Under the pieces are notes generated by a model. The model was not told the DNA's origin. It did not search any database and was given only the letters and a program-made list of their open reading frames with translations. 64,000 bases of DNA from Omphiscola glabra (taxonomy: Eukaryota > Mollusca > Gastropoda > Lymnaeidae), in the NCBI GenBank assembly GCA_964017045.1, contig OZ024801.1, positions 31,359,257-31,423,256 on the forward strand, read 5' to 3'. Shown in pieces: positions 48,286 through 59,327 of the stretch; position 1 is the first letter of the stretch; the number at the start of each line of letters is the position of its first letter. The translations under genes were made by a program, and so were the position numbers.

Positions 48286-48742
48286 CTCCCACCCCCTGTC
48301 ATACTACTGTCACAAATGTCAGCCTCCCACCCCTGTCATACTACTGTCACAAATGTCAGCCTCCCACACCTGTCATACTACTGTCACAAATGTCAGCCTC
48401 CCACCCCTGTCATACTACTGTCACAAATGTCAGCCTCCAACCCCTGTCATACTACTGTTACAAATGTCAGCCCCCCACCCCTGTCATACTACTGTCACAA
48501 ATGTCAGCCTCCCACCCCTGTCATACTACTGTCACAAATGTCAGCCTCCCACCCCTGTCATACTACTGTCACAAATGTCAGCCTCCCACCCCTGTCATTC
48601 TACTGTCACAATGTCATCCTCCCACCCCTGTCATACTACTGTCACAAATGTCAGCCTCCCACCCCTGTCATACTACTGTCACAAATGTCAGCCTCCCACC
48701 CCTGTCATACTACTGTCACAAATGTCAGCCTCCCACCCTCTA
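48286..48742. repeat. 37-bp minisatellite, about 12 copies
   Basis: Units CCCCTGTCATACTACTGTCA plus CAAATGTCAGCCTCCCA, highly uniform, with one 36-bp unit (CAATGTCATCC near 48609). All three + frames are open, giving overlapping Cys/Pro-rich ORFs that are repeat artefacts. Confidence 0.95.
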
Positions 48743-48959
48743 AAGTACGTAACACTCTCCAATGAAAAAAAATTAACTAATTAAAATTTAATCTCTAACA
48801 CCATTCACTATAAATGACTATTAACTAAATAAAATGAAATAGTCTGTCAGAATACATCCATTAAAAAAGAAAGTTCAACTTCACTGTCAATTTAAGGTTT
48901 TATTTGTATGATTTTTTTAAAAATGTGTGACGTCAGAAAAGATCCTGACACCCCCCCCC

Positions 48960-51450
48960 CCCCATACAAACACTTCCATCATCATCAGTGGCGCTACTGC
49001 CGATGTAGGGCCCTTGCCTGCTCCACCACATTCTTCTATGCGCGGATCACCAGATGGTGTGAGTCCTCTGCATCGTCAATCCATCTCAGTCTTGGACAAC
49101 TGTGGAGCCGTCTGCCCCTAGGTTTCTGCCTGTATATCACTTTAGCTGCTCTACATTCCGGCATCCTTCCAATATGTCCTGTCCAGCGTAGTCTGCCTGG
49201 TTTTTTTTATTGTTGCGACTATGGGTGGACTTTCCTACCATTGATGTATCTCTTGGTGCATACGGATTCTCCATCCGTCATTGTCTGTCAATGAGCCATA
49301 AAAATCTCTTGGTGCATACGGATTATCCATCCGTCATTGTCTGTCACTGAGCCATAAAAATCTCTTGGTGCATACGGATTCTCCATCCGTCATTGTCTGT
49401 CACTGAGCCATAAAAATCTCTTGGTGCATATGGATTCTCCATCCGTCATTGTCTGTCACTGAGCCATAAAAATCTCTTGGTGCATACGGATTATCCATCC
49501 GTGACTGTCTATCACTGAGCCATAAAAATCTCTTGGTGCATACGAATTCTCCATCCGTCATTGTCTATCACTGAGCCATAAAAATCTCTTGGTGCATACG
49601 GATTATCCATCCGTGACTGTCTATCACTGAGCCATAAAAATCTCTTGGTGCATACGGATTCTCCATCCGTCATTGTCTATCACTGAGCCATAAAAATCTC
49701 TTGGTGCATACGGATTCTCCATCCATCATTGTCTGTCACTGAGCCATAAAAATCTCTTGGTGCATACGGATTCTCCATCCATCATTGTCTGTCACTGAGC
49801 CATAAAAATCTCTTGGTGCATACGGATTCTCCATCCATCATTGTCTATCACAAAGCCATAAAAATCTCTTGGTGCATACGGATTCTCCATCCATCATTGT
49901 CTGTCAATGAGCCATAAAAATCTCTTGGTGCATACGGATTATCCATCCGTCATTGTCTGTCACTGAGCCATAAAAATCTCTTGGTGCGTACGGATTATCC
50001 ATCCGTCATTGTCTATCACTGAGCCATAAAAATCTCTTGGTGCATACGGATTATCCATCCGTCATTTTCTATCACTGAGCCATAAAAATCTCTTGGTGCA
50101 TACGGATTCTCCATCCATCATTGTCTGTCACTGAGCCATAAAAATCTCTTGGTGCATACGGATTCTCCATCCATCATTGTCTATCACTGAGCCATAAAAA
50201 TCTCTTGGTGCATACGGATTCTCCATCCATCATTGTCTGTCACTGAGCCATAAAAATCTCTTGGTGCGTACGGATTATCCATCCGTCATTGTCTATCACT
50301 CAGCCATACATATTTCTGAGGATCTGAGGATTTTCCTCTCTCATGCGTTTAGCAGGTTCTCTGCTTTTCTGGTAAGTTACAACTGGTCTTATAATAGTAG
50401 TGCATATTGCCTTCCTTGTTCTCCTTGATAGTTTTTGTGTGCTTCCTAGTATTCTTTCTTTGACCTCTGTCAATATTTCGTTGTGCCATTTAATAGAAGT
50501 TCCTAGATATCTGAAAGTAGCCATTCACTCTCTCAAAGGTGTTGTTGGTTACTTTGAAGTTGCCATCAGAGTGCGTGTTTCGTGACATTGAGGCCATATA
50601 TTTATCCTTCGCTTCATTTACCACAAGACCAGATTTAACTGAGGCATCTTCATGATCTTTGAATGCTTTAAATATAATTTGATTATATTTATATCATTGC
50701 TGTTTCTATGTAGCTCTATGTAGTCCGCATGTGCCAGGTACTGCAATGACCGGTTATATAAAAGTTCCTGATAGTTTTGTTTCAGTAATATTTCTCTGGA
50801 AATAGTTTTAGTTTGTGTGTTTTTTACAATTTGTTGTTAAGTGACGTAGAACAGGATTCATGATAGTGGGTCTCCTTGCCCGAGACCCTGATTAATCGGG
50901 AACTCCGTAGAGTACTCTCCCTGCACTTTCATTCTACTTTTGGAGTTAGCCATCGCCAAAAGTATAAGCCGGGCAAGTATGTTAGGGACTCTAAGTTCAT
51001 ATAGAGCACCATTGAGACATTTCCTGTCTACGCTATGATACTCTGTTTTGTATTACTTATTTAGTTGATGTATGTAGATGTTGAATTCATAGCATTTGTC
51101 CAGGAGACACCCGAGAGTAAAGATAGGATCTGTGGTTGATTTATTCCGCCGGACTCCACATTGATAGTCCCGAAGGGTCTGTTCCAGTTTTCCTGCTATT
51201 AGTTTTACTGAGGATTTTGTAAGTTAAATTAAGTATGGAGATTCCTCTGTAATTTGAGAAATTCGGCTTAAATTCTTTCTTGTGAATAGGGATTATAAGC
51301 ACAGCAACCCAGTCTTTTGGCATTTCTTCCTCTTGCCAGATTCTGGATATGAGGTCATGTTTTTGCTATTGCTGTCCGTTTCCACCTAGTTTTATCAGTT
51401 CTGCAGTGACAGGTCTATCCTCGAGAGGATTTATTATTTTTAATAATACA
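48960..51450 (-). mobile_element. Decayed non-LTR retrotransposon (RTE-like LINE), reverse transcriptase remnants
   Basis: On the minus strand, in the order expected of a LINE ORF: PVTAELIKLGG and ISRIWQEEEMPKDWVAVLIIPIHKKE...NYRGISILN (about 51430-51200), then ELRVPNILARLI...GLGQGD (about 51010-50870), FRYLGTSIKW...IIRPVVTY (50524-50365), a DNDGWRIRMHQEI segment now amplified as the 56-bp array, and RTYWKDAG/CRAAKVIYRQKPRGRR-like C-terminal sequence (49210-49050). The 3' end is TAGCGCCACTGATGATGATG. Several stops, frameshifts and a deletion after PVVTY leave it dead. Confidence 0.85.
49243..50306. repeat. 56-bp tandem array, 19 copies, derived from the LINE ORF
   Basis: Units CCATAAAAATCTCTTGGTGC followed by ATACGGATTCTCCATCCGTC and ATTGTCTGTCACTGAG. 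Read on the minus strand a unit gives TDNDGWRIRMHQEIF, the normal continuation of the LINE ORF between the RNMYG motif on its right and the C-terminal segment on its left. Alternating CCGTC/CCATC and GTCTGTC/GTCTATC variants show multi-unit duplication. As 56 is not divisible by 3, the array shifts frame at each unit. Confidence 0.95.
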
Positions 51451-51465
51451 GGCCACGTCTTTTGT

Positions 51466-51640
51466 TTCATTCAGTGTTGGCTGGATGACCAATTGGTCCG
51501 GTCATTCAGTTTTGGCTGGATGACCAATGGTTCCGGTCATTCATAGTTGGTTGGCTGAACAATGGGTCCGGTCATTAGTTATTGGTTGTCTGACCAATCG
51601 GTCCGGTCATTCAGTGTTGGTTGGCTGACCAATGGGTCCG
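51466..51640. repeat. 34-bp minisatellite, about 5 copies
   Basis: Units CAGTGTTGGCTGGATGACCA followed by ATTGGTCCGGTCATT, with TTGGTTGGCTGA variants. It begins just beyond the LINE remnant. Confidence 0.85.
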
Positions 51641-51889
51641 GTCCACCTTGTGGTAGATCGTAATCATCCCCTCGTTAACGTCACACTATCTTAGCCCCCC
51701 CACTCCCTGAGCGTGACGTACTGTATGGACGGCCCCCGCCCCTACAAAACTTTTTGATGATGTGTACACTTTTTGTCATTGCTTTATCTGATACTTTGCC
51801 CTTGACAATTGTATCGAGCAAATGTCTTCGTGTCTCGTTTAAAAACAAATCGAAATATAATGCAGAGCGGAAATTGTCTCATCGTGGGA

Positions 51890-52072
51890 ATTGACTTGCA
51901 GAGGGGTAGGAAGGGGTTGGGCGGGGTGGGCCCTCTCTCGTTTCGCTTTTTCCCCTTGATATGGAGGGGTTGCATTTTCGACCAGCCGAAGATTTTCTAC
52001 GTTTGGGGGGGGGGGGGGTAAAAAAATCTTTGCCTACACCTAGTTGGTAGGAATACCAGCTACGCCATTGTT
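51890..52072. mobile_element. Possible decayed family B MITE
   Basis: The right end, ACCAGCTACGCCATTG, fits the family B terminus, and the interior GGGGTTGCATTTTCGACCAG is similar to the interior of 54128-54312. The left end and TSD were not identified. Confidence 0.4.
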
Positions 52073-52082
52073 TTGTTGTTAT

Positions 52083-52275
52083 TCAGTTGGTCATCTATAG
52101 TTCGCCATCTTTTGGTTTTCTATTGGTCATCTATAGTTAGTCATCTAGTTGGTATTTAGTAAGTCATCTATAGTTAGTCATCTAGTTGGTATTCGGTATT
52201 CAGTAAGTCATCTATAGTTAGCCATCTAGTTGGTATTCAGTTGGTCATCTATAGTTAGTCATCTAGTTGGTATTC
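52083..52275. repeat. Irregular minisatellite (GTTGGTATTCAGT / TCATCTATAGTTAG)
   Basis: About six imperfect repetitions of TTGGTCATCTATAGTTAGTC and ATCTAGTTGGTATTCAGT in varying combinations. The unit length is variable (about 25-37 bp). Confidence 0.8.
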
Positions 52276-52689
52276 ATTTGTTTTGTTGGTACTCAAAGCA
52301 TCCTGGTTTCCATCCTGTTTAAAGATCTTTTCATAGATCGGACACTGCACGTCATTACAATACGAATTACAATTTAGAAACTGAAACAACAAAGTCAAGC
52401 TTGAGGTCTTTAAATAAAACAACCTAAAAAAAAACCAAACACAACAACAACAAACAACTACAAAGGAGAACAGTATTTTAACTGAAACAAAACTGCTACT
52501 GAGTTGAACAGAGAGTACCGGGATTACATATAACTATTCATTACAACCACAAACCACCTGCAACGTTAAGTGCAAGCGAGCAGACCAACATGACACCACC
52601 TTTTAACTAGCTGAACCACCAGTTTGACTGAATTAGTCTGGCTGCCAGCCCCCCCCCCCACCCCACGCCCACCCCGCCGGACCAGGTCG

Positions 52690-53090
52690 AGCTAAATGTC
52701 AGGTTAATGTCAAAGCCTGCAGCGTCTATACGTGAGCGGCCGCAGTAGAGTGTATTACTCGCGGCCAGAAGGCGGCGGCGCCGGCGATCGAACGAAGCAT
52801 TGTCGTCCGCCTGCCCCGTGCCGTGACGACGACGACGACTCACAGGTACCAGAGGAGGGCCATGTCGCAGATCGAACGCCTGGCCAGAAACGGCTTGACA
52901 ATGGAGCGGATCGGCGGTGAGAACGGCGAGCTGCTGTCCCTGCAAGACCACGAGGAGGACATCGGCGGCGCAGGTGAAGCTGAGGTTGGAGGAGGGGGCA
53001 GCAGCCCCGGGCGAGGAAGTGGCGGCGGCATTGGCGACGAGGACGGTGGATACACCCGAAACGCAAAGCGGCGCTCAAGAAGTTCAGGTA
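52690..53090 (+). promoter_or_regulatory. GC/CpG-rich island around a putative first exon
   Basis: A sharp change from AT-rich flanks to CpG-dense sequence (GCGGCCGC at 52737, repeated CGACGACGACG, GGCGGCGGCG). It overlaps the ATG at 52862. The composition is what a CpG-rich promoter or first exon looks like; no TATA box is evident. Confidence 0.5.
52862..53087 (+). CDS. Putative first coding exon of an unidentified gene
   Basis: ATG at 52862 opens a 75-codon exon plus 1 nt, ending at a strong donor TTCAG/GTAAGT (53088). The product begins MSQIERLARNGLTMERIGG, then an acidic segment (LQDHEEDIGG), a Gly-rich run, and a basic end (NAKRRSRSSG). Codon choice is GC-rich, unlike the flanks, and the stretch is not a tandem repeat. 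No domain was recognised. It has no following exon within the remaining 11 kb that I can identify, so the gene would continue to the right. The frame is also open upstream to 52823 without an ATG. Confidence 0.5.
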
Positions 53091-53876
53091 AGTTCAAAGT
53101 AATTAAAATTACTTCATGAAATGGACGATGGTCAAGCTGATTTTAGGTTTGGGGGTGGGTGGGGGCAGCACGGTTACTTTGATGCTTAAAGGTCAAGGAC
53201 AACGTCAGAACTCGTCAGACAAGCGTGCGTATTTAGTAATGACTAAATTCACGAGCAACGTGTCTCGTCTAAGTGTTATTAAGTGCTTAATTCAACACAA
53301 GTGTCCACATCATTCATAAAACAAGGGGGCTAAGAGCCAGCGTCATTCTCATTGAAAATCCCAACGTAAGAATTAGGCTATCGTCAAATTAAAACTTAAT
53401 AAATTTAGGCGCAAAATCCTGGTGGAGCAATGACACCCCCCCCCCCCCCCCCCCGGCCTAAATTACAGGCCTTGACGCCCGTGAGATTGTGAATTATAGT
53501 TTGAGTTTATTATTTCCGTTAGGTTTTTTTTGTGTGTTAGTTAACATTAACAAAAACGTTTATGATTATGCCTGTGTGTATGGGGGACTGGGCGAGGGCA
53601 TCCCATACGAAAGGCTCTGATATTTTTTTACTGATAACCCAAGGGTTAATTTGTTCAACGCCAGTGTGCCATAGTGTATCATGTGACGTGTCACAGTGAC
53701 ACTGCGTCACATAGGAAGTGTCATTCCTACGCTTGTTTATTCAGACTGAGTGACAACACGGCCCGGACAGCGAATGGAATACCGTAAGTTTTTACTGCGT
53801 ATATGCTAAACGGTATAGTGAGCTTAACAGCTACATTCATCGTTGTTTGTTACTCACCCTCGTCCATGAGCTACAG

Positions 53877-54083
53877 CAGTGGTTCTCAATCTTTCTAATA
53901 CCGCGACCCTTTGATACAGTTCCTCATGTTGTGGCGACCCCCCCCCCCCCCCGCAACCCAGAAATATTTTCGTTGCTACGTCATAACTGTAGGTTATAAG
54001 TGTTTTCCGATGGTCTTAGGCGACCCCTGGGAAAGAGTCGTTCGACCCCCAAATAGTCGCGACCCACAGGTTGAGATCCGCTG
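53877..54083. mobile_element. hAT-type MITE, family A (copy 5)
   Basis: CAGTGGTTCTCAATCTTT to GGTTGAGATCCGCTG, 207 bp, with a C homopolymer and the GATGGTCTTAGGCGACCCCTGG core. The flanks AGCTACAG/CGCTAGTG only share GCTA, so the TSD is eroded. Confidence 0.88.
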
Positions 54084-54127
54084 CGCTAGTGTTTCCTGGA
54101 ATGCACGTGTCCCATTTTGACTTTATT

Positions 54128-54312
54128 CAGTGGCGTAGGAAAGATGGGTGTGGGAGATAGTGGGAGGGGGGTCTGTCCACCCCGGGTGGCACATTTTTCT
54201 ATACACAGAAGGGGTGGCATTTTTGGCCAACTGCATATTTTTCTTTGTGGAAGGGGTGTCAAAAATTCTTGGCCGGCCTCGGGTGGCACTTAACCTAGCT
54301 ACTCCGCCACTG
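54128..54312. mobile_element. hAT-like MITE, family B (copy 3)
   Basis: CAGTGGCGTAGGAAAGATGG to CTAGCTACTCCGCCACTG, 185 bp, with ACTTTATT/ATTTCATT flanks (6/8 TSD). The interior (GGGTGGCACATTTTTCTATA) differs from copies 2 and 4, so it may be a subfamily sharing the termini. Confidence 0.8.
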
Positions 54313-54737
54313 ATTTCATTAAAATACTATCAATGGCTTGGCTGAATCCGTCGGGATCAAATGCCGACATTAAGATTTTAAAAAATAAAACATTAAGTTT
54401 GAAAACACCTGTGGGGGGAAAAAAATACATGGATCTTTCATTTGGTCTGGATTCTTGATCTCTTACTAACGTAGTTTGTCTATGACAAGGCCGCACACAT
54501 CGCCGTGTAGAAACACGGTGCAATCAAGGAACAACAGTTTTTTGTTTGTCCTGGCCACATTTCTTTAGGATTTTAATTTTTAATTTTAAAAAGAATTTCT
54601 TTGTACTATTAAAAAAAAACCCACATTATTCTAACATTTTTAACAACGGGTTCAATAGAATAGTCAGCACACCTCTAGACACACACACACCTGTCCAAAG
54701 AAGCTACAGTTATCTAAAATAGGGCTACCCACATCAA

Positions 54738-54800
54738 TATCAATTTATCTATATCTATCTATCTATCTATCTATCTATCCATCCATCCATATATCCATGT
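54738..54800. repeat. (ATCT)n/(ATCC)n microsatellite
   Basis: About nine CTAT/ATCT units grading into CCAT units. Confidence 0.9.
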
Positions 54801-54844
54801 ATATATAAAGATCTATCTATAATCGACGCTGTCAAAATCTAAAG

Positions 54845-55200
54845 CCAAGAACTGAACAATTTCAGCCTTCCAATGTAGACATCGTCCATAACATATGACT
54901 CCTACAAGGACTGAACAGTTTCAGCCTTCCAATGTAAACATCGTCCATAACGTATGATTCCTACAAGGACTGAACAGTTTCAGCCTTCCAATGTAAACAT
55001 CGTCCATAACGTATGATTCCTACAAGGACTGAACAGTTTCAGCCTTCCAATGTAAACATCGTCCATAACGTATGATTCCTACAAGGACTGAACAGTTTCA
55101 GCCTTCAAATGTAAACATCGTCCATAACGTATGATTCCTACAAGGACTGAACAGTGTCGCCTTCCAATGTAAACATCGTCCATAACGTATGACTCCTACA
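54845..55200. repeat. 59-bp minisatellite, 6 copies
   Basis: Units AAGGACTGAACAGTTTCAGC followed by CTTCCAATGTAAACATCGTC and CATAACGTATGATTCCTAC. Outer copies are more divergent than inner ones. Confidence 0.93.
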
Positions 55201-55239
55201 TTTTTAATATAAGCTTGAAGTACGTCATTTCATTAATTC

Positions 55240-55712
55240 TTTAGATGGCACCGACACACACACGTCCACACTTTGATATTTCTTTAGATGGCACCGACAC
55301 ACACACGTCTACACTTTCATTATTTCTATAGATGGCACCGACACACACACGTCTACACTTTGATATTTCTTTAGATGGCACCGACACACACACGTCTACA
55401 CTTTCATTATTTCTATAGATGGCACCGACTCACACACGTCCACACTTTGATATTTCTTTAGATGGCACCGACACACACACGTCTACACTTTCATTATTTC
55501 TATAGATGGCACCGACACACACACGTCCACACTTTGATATTTCTTTAGATGGCACCGACACACACACGTCTACACTTTCATTATTTCTATAGATGGCACC
55601 GACACACACACGTCTACACTTTCATTATTTCTATAGATGGCACCGACACACACACGTCTACACTTTGATATTTCTTTAGATGGCACCGACACACACACGT
55701 CCACACTTTTAT
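55240..55712. repeat. 43/44-bp alternating dimer array, about 11 monomers
   Basis: Monomers start GATGGCACCGACACACACAC and end either CACTTTGATATTTCTTTA or CACTTTCATTATTTCTATA; the two types mostly alternate, making an 87-bp higher-order unit. The rhythm breaks near 55620 where two CATT-type monomers adjoin. Confidence 0.93.
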
Positions 55713-55816
55713 TTTTCTGTTCGTTCATATCAGCAAACATTTTTTGATTCAAATCTTAACGTGTATGTTTATGGAGTGCGTGCTCTTATCACCAGCGCAA
55801 ACTTTAGTATTGCTCC

Positions 55817-56155
55817 ATAATGGAGCTGCTTTATATTGAGCTGCTTTATATGGAGCTGCTTTATATTGAGCTGCTTTATATTGAGCTGCTTTATATGGAG
55901 CTGCTTTATATTGAGCTGCTTTATATTGAGCTGCTTTATATGGAGCTGCTTTATATGGAGCTGCTTTATATGGAGCTGCTTAAGATTGAGCTGCTTTATA
56001 TTGAGCTGCTTTATATTGAGCTGCTTTATATGGAGCTGCTTTATATTGAGCTGCTTTATATTGAGCTGCTTTATATGGAGCTGCTTTATATGGAGCTGCT
56101 TTATATTGAGCTGATTTATATTGAGCTGCTTTATATGGAGCTGCTTTACATTGCA
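55817..56155. repeat. 15-bp minisatellite (GAGCTGCTTTATATT), about 22 copies
   Basis: GAGCTGCTTTATATT and GAGCTGCTTTATATG units; one extra piece at 56203-56225. As 15 is divisible by 3, long ORFs appear on both strands (for example the KQLNI pentapeptide repeat on the minus strand) but they are artefacts. Confidence 0.95.
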
Positions 56156-56779
56156 ACGGGCAACGGATGGGCAGGCAGGCACGAAGCGAAGTGAGTAACG
56201 TATAGGAGCTGCTTTATATGGCAACGGACAACGGATGGGCAGGCAGGCAGGCAGGCACGAAGTGAGTAACGTATAGGAGCTGCCGCGTCAGCTAAAAAAA
56301 TAAATTGTCACACCCCAGATACCGCGGCGTTACGAATTCTGTAACGACGGTGCTCAAACTTGTCACCGTTATGGACCCCGTACGAGTAATCCTTATTGCA
56401 CCAGGGACCGATGTCCAATGGAAAGTTTACAAAAAAAATGTGTTGTTTCGCCATCTTTTCAAAATTAATTACCTTTTGGGGTATCGGTGGCTGGGTTGGG
56501 GAGGGGGAGTGAGGTTGGGTATATGGGGTGGGGGGGAATGGTTGTCGTGGGCTCACACAGATCCAGAGCGATGTGAACTATGTGAGCCTTATCAGCTAGA
56601 GGCGACGTAAAGAGACAACACAACATTTTTGTCTTGGCGCGGGGGGGGGGGGGGGGGGCGCTACCAGCTTTTGGGTTCGCTTTAAAGACCTAAGTGAAGA
56701 GGAGTTTTCACTTTTACGGGATTGAGGGTGGGGAACACATTTTAAAAAAATGGTTGAAGTTTATGACACCAGTGTTAGT

Positions 56780-57620
56780 ACGAGAATGATAGATGATAGA
56801 AGAGAGAGAGAATGATAGAATGATAAAGAAAGGGAGGGAGAGAGAAAGGGTCAGAGAGATGATGAGAGGAAGAGATCAAAAGCGTGAAAGAGGGGTAGAG
56901 GACGGGGAGAGAGGAGAAAGAAAAAGGGAGAGAGAGTACGGATAGATAGAGAAAGGTGAGGGAGAAGAGAACGGATATATAGATAAAGGTGAGGGAGAGA
57001 GAGGGAGAGAGGGGGCGGAGAGAGAGAGAGAGAGACAGCGAGGGCAAGAGAAGCAATTTGCGATGTGACGCCATTAGGACCCCCTGTCACCAGGGGTTGC
57101 CAACTAATCAGTAATGCACTGGCCTGTTGATTAATTCCAGCCATTAGATACAGCCAGTGTCTGGCGACGTGTCCCATAGAGTTGTACCGTAGCACACTAG
57201 TCACAAACACGTCTATATGTATCTTTAGTACCGGGTATAAGCATTTCCATTGGTTTCCATAGCGCCAGGTGTACACTTTTAATAATAGGAGAAAGAGAAT
57301 GATGGAAAGAGAGGGAGAGAGAAAGGGTCAGAGAGATGATGAGAGGAAGAGATCAAAAGAGTGAAAGAGGAGGAGAGAACGGTGAGAGAGGTAAAAGAAA
57401 GAGGGAGAGAGAGCACGGGTATAAACATTTCCATTGGTTTCTATAGCGCCAGGTGTACACATTTAATAATAGAAGAAAGAGAATAATAGAATGAGATGGA
57501 AAGAGAGGGAGAGAGAAAGGGTCAGAGAGATGATGAGAGGAAGAGATCAAAAGAGTGAAAGAGGAGGAGAGAACGGTGAGAGAGGTAAAAGAAAGAAGGA
57601 GAGAGAGCACGGTTATAAAC
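56780..57620. repeat. GA-rich region with a 3-fold segmental repeat
   Basis: Purine-rich GAGAGAGGGAGAGAGAAAGG tracts. A block containing CATTTCCATTGGTTTCCATA, GCGCCAGGTGTACAC and then the GA-rich part occurs at about 57240-57415 and again at 57420-57620, and its GA-rich part also at 56780-56940. Confidence 0.85.
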
Positions 57621-57747
57621 ATTTCCACGGGTTTCCATAGCGCTAGGTGTACACATTTCTACATGTATCTATATCGTCCGTTATTTCATAAGATTAGATT
57701 GAATAGAACTTTGGCAATGGTAGGGCCCAGTGTAGTCGCATGACAAG

Positions 57748-57952
57748 AAGTGCGTCTCTGCACCTTGATTGTGTCGATTACCCCGTAAGTGCGTCTCTGC
57801 ACCTTGATTGTGTCGATTACCCCGGAAGTGCGTCTCTGCACCTTGATTGTGTCGATTACCCCGGAAGTGCGTCTCTGCACCTTGATTGTGTCGATTACCC
57901 CGGAAGTGCGTCTCTGCACCTTGATTGTGTCGATTACCCCGGAAGTGCGTCC
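57748..57952. repeat. 39-bp minisatellite, about 5 copies
   Basis: Units AAGTGCGTCTCTGCACCTTG followed by ATTGTGTCGATTACCCCGG. They are nearly perfect; open frames in both strands are due to 39 being divisible by 3. Confidence 0.95.
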
Positions 57953-58095
57953 TGTGATCACCGCTTGTGGGTAATTTGCGGTTATATTCCATATTAAACA
58001 ACATTTATACAGGCCCCTGTTGTTATGTAATTAAACAACCCCCCCAAAAAAAATTCGTATATATCCTTTATATGCATTTTTGTTTGCATTTATGT

Positions 58096-58481
58096 AATGG
58101 ACTACGGTGAGTCGATTGTTTTGTCACGTGATAAGCGTAAGTACGAGTAAGACTTCCGGGTAGGCTGTCAGCAACAAACTAGTCGCTCGCAATTTTTTCT
58201 TCAAACAACTTTCTTCCTTTAATCATAACTGAATTATAATTATTGTCAAATTTATAAATGTCATTTTAAAAAAAACACGTGTATTCAAGAATATTTTGAA
58301 AAGTAAAATGTTTAACTAACATTGGGGAAGCGCTGATGGAGACAAACATTTTGCTTTAAACTTAATGATAATGGCTGATCAGCTGTTATCTGTTGTTATG
58401 TGTTGTTATGTGTAGCATAGGCTACTGAAGGCTTACTCGTATCACGTGATAAAACAAGGAAGTGACTAATCGTAGTCCATT
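58096..58481. mobile_element. MITE with about 55-bp terminal inverted repeats
   Basis: AATGGACTACGGTGAGTC...TTTTGTCACGTGAT...ACGAGTAAG at the left is mirrored by CTTACTCGTATCACGTGATAAAA...CGTAGTCCATT at the right, 386 bp in all. The interior is non-coding. The TSD is not clear. Confidence 0.75.
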
Positions 58482-58734
58482 GGTACGTGATTTATCATTA
58501 TTATTAAGAAGCGAAAACACGTCTCATATTTCCTCCATTATCTCCCTTTCAAAAATACATCTTATTTTTCCTGCGTAACCAAACACGTCACAACACACAA
58601 AGCACATAGCAACAACTACAAAATTAATCTCCACACAAAAACACGCACATCCATTGAGCAAAACATAGTTCATCCATCTTCTCCTTAAAAGCTGGAAAAA
58701 AAACCTAAGGGGTTTAGGGGTGGGGGTGGGTTGG

Positions 58735-58885
58735 TCTGAACATTTGATAGATTTGTTGTCATAGGCAACGAGTCTACGTGCTAAGTTATAGCTCGATAGG
58801 ATGACGGGAAGGGTGGGTCAATAAGCCATCCCAAGATTTTGCCACAAACACAAACGCAAAGTTAATATCGTGGATTTAAAAAAGC
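58735..58885. repeat. Dispersed repeat family G, longer copy
   Basis: GTCATAGGCAACGAGTCTAC through GGGTGGGTCAATAAGCCATC and AAGATTTTGCCAC. The last part recurs at 62785-62870 (AAGCCGTCCGAAGATTTTGC ... GGCAAAGTTAATAT) and the first part, inverted, at 29893 and 39488. The class is unknown. Confidence 0.55.
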
Positions 58886-59327
58886 AAAATATTTAAAACA
58901 AAACAAAAACAAGATTAAGTTAAGAAAATATGGTTAGAGCTCCCCCCCACCCCCAACACTAGTTAGAGACTTAACTGTATTGTTTGTCCAATTGTTTCTG
59001 ATCCTGAAAAAAACAACAACAAATGTATGTGTGTCTCAATGTGAACAAAAAAGGTGCTGTACCCAACTCATTGACGATTCCTTTAACAAAATGCAACTGG
59101 TGATTACATAATAATTTGAAGCTGATTCTGCTGTGCCCATCTCGGGACCCAGCGAGCATCTAATCATGTGCCAACACCATTGATTTACAATCAAGCGTTT
59201 ATTGACAGGCCAGGTCGATATGTATGGTCTGCTGCAGGCCACAAGGTTGTGGACCACGCAGCAGGGGGCGACATAGTGAACTATACTTTGGTCTTCTCTT
59301 CTCACCAAAAAACAACAACAGATCAGC

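Noticed and set aside
48217..48784. Three overlapping + strand ORFs rich in Cys, Pro and His
   Set aside because: All three frames of the 37-bp array are open; the longest starts within the hAT relic.
55769..56224. ORFs of 124-151 codons on both strands with pentapeptide repeats
   Set aside because: Artefact of the 15-bp minisatellite.
57681..58004. ORFs on both strands with ETHFRGNRHNQGA-like repeats
   Set aside because: Produced by the 39-bp minisatellite.
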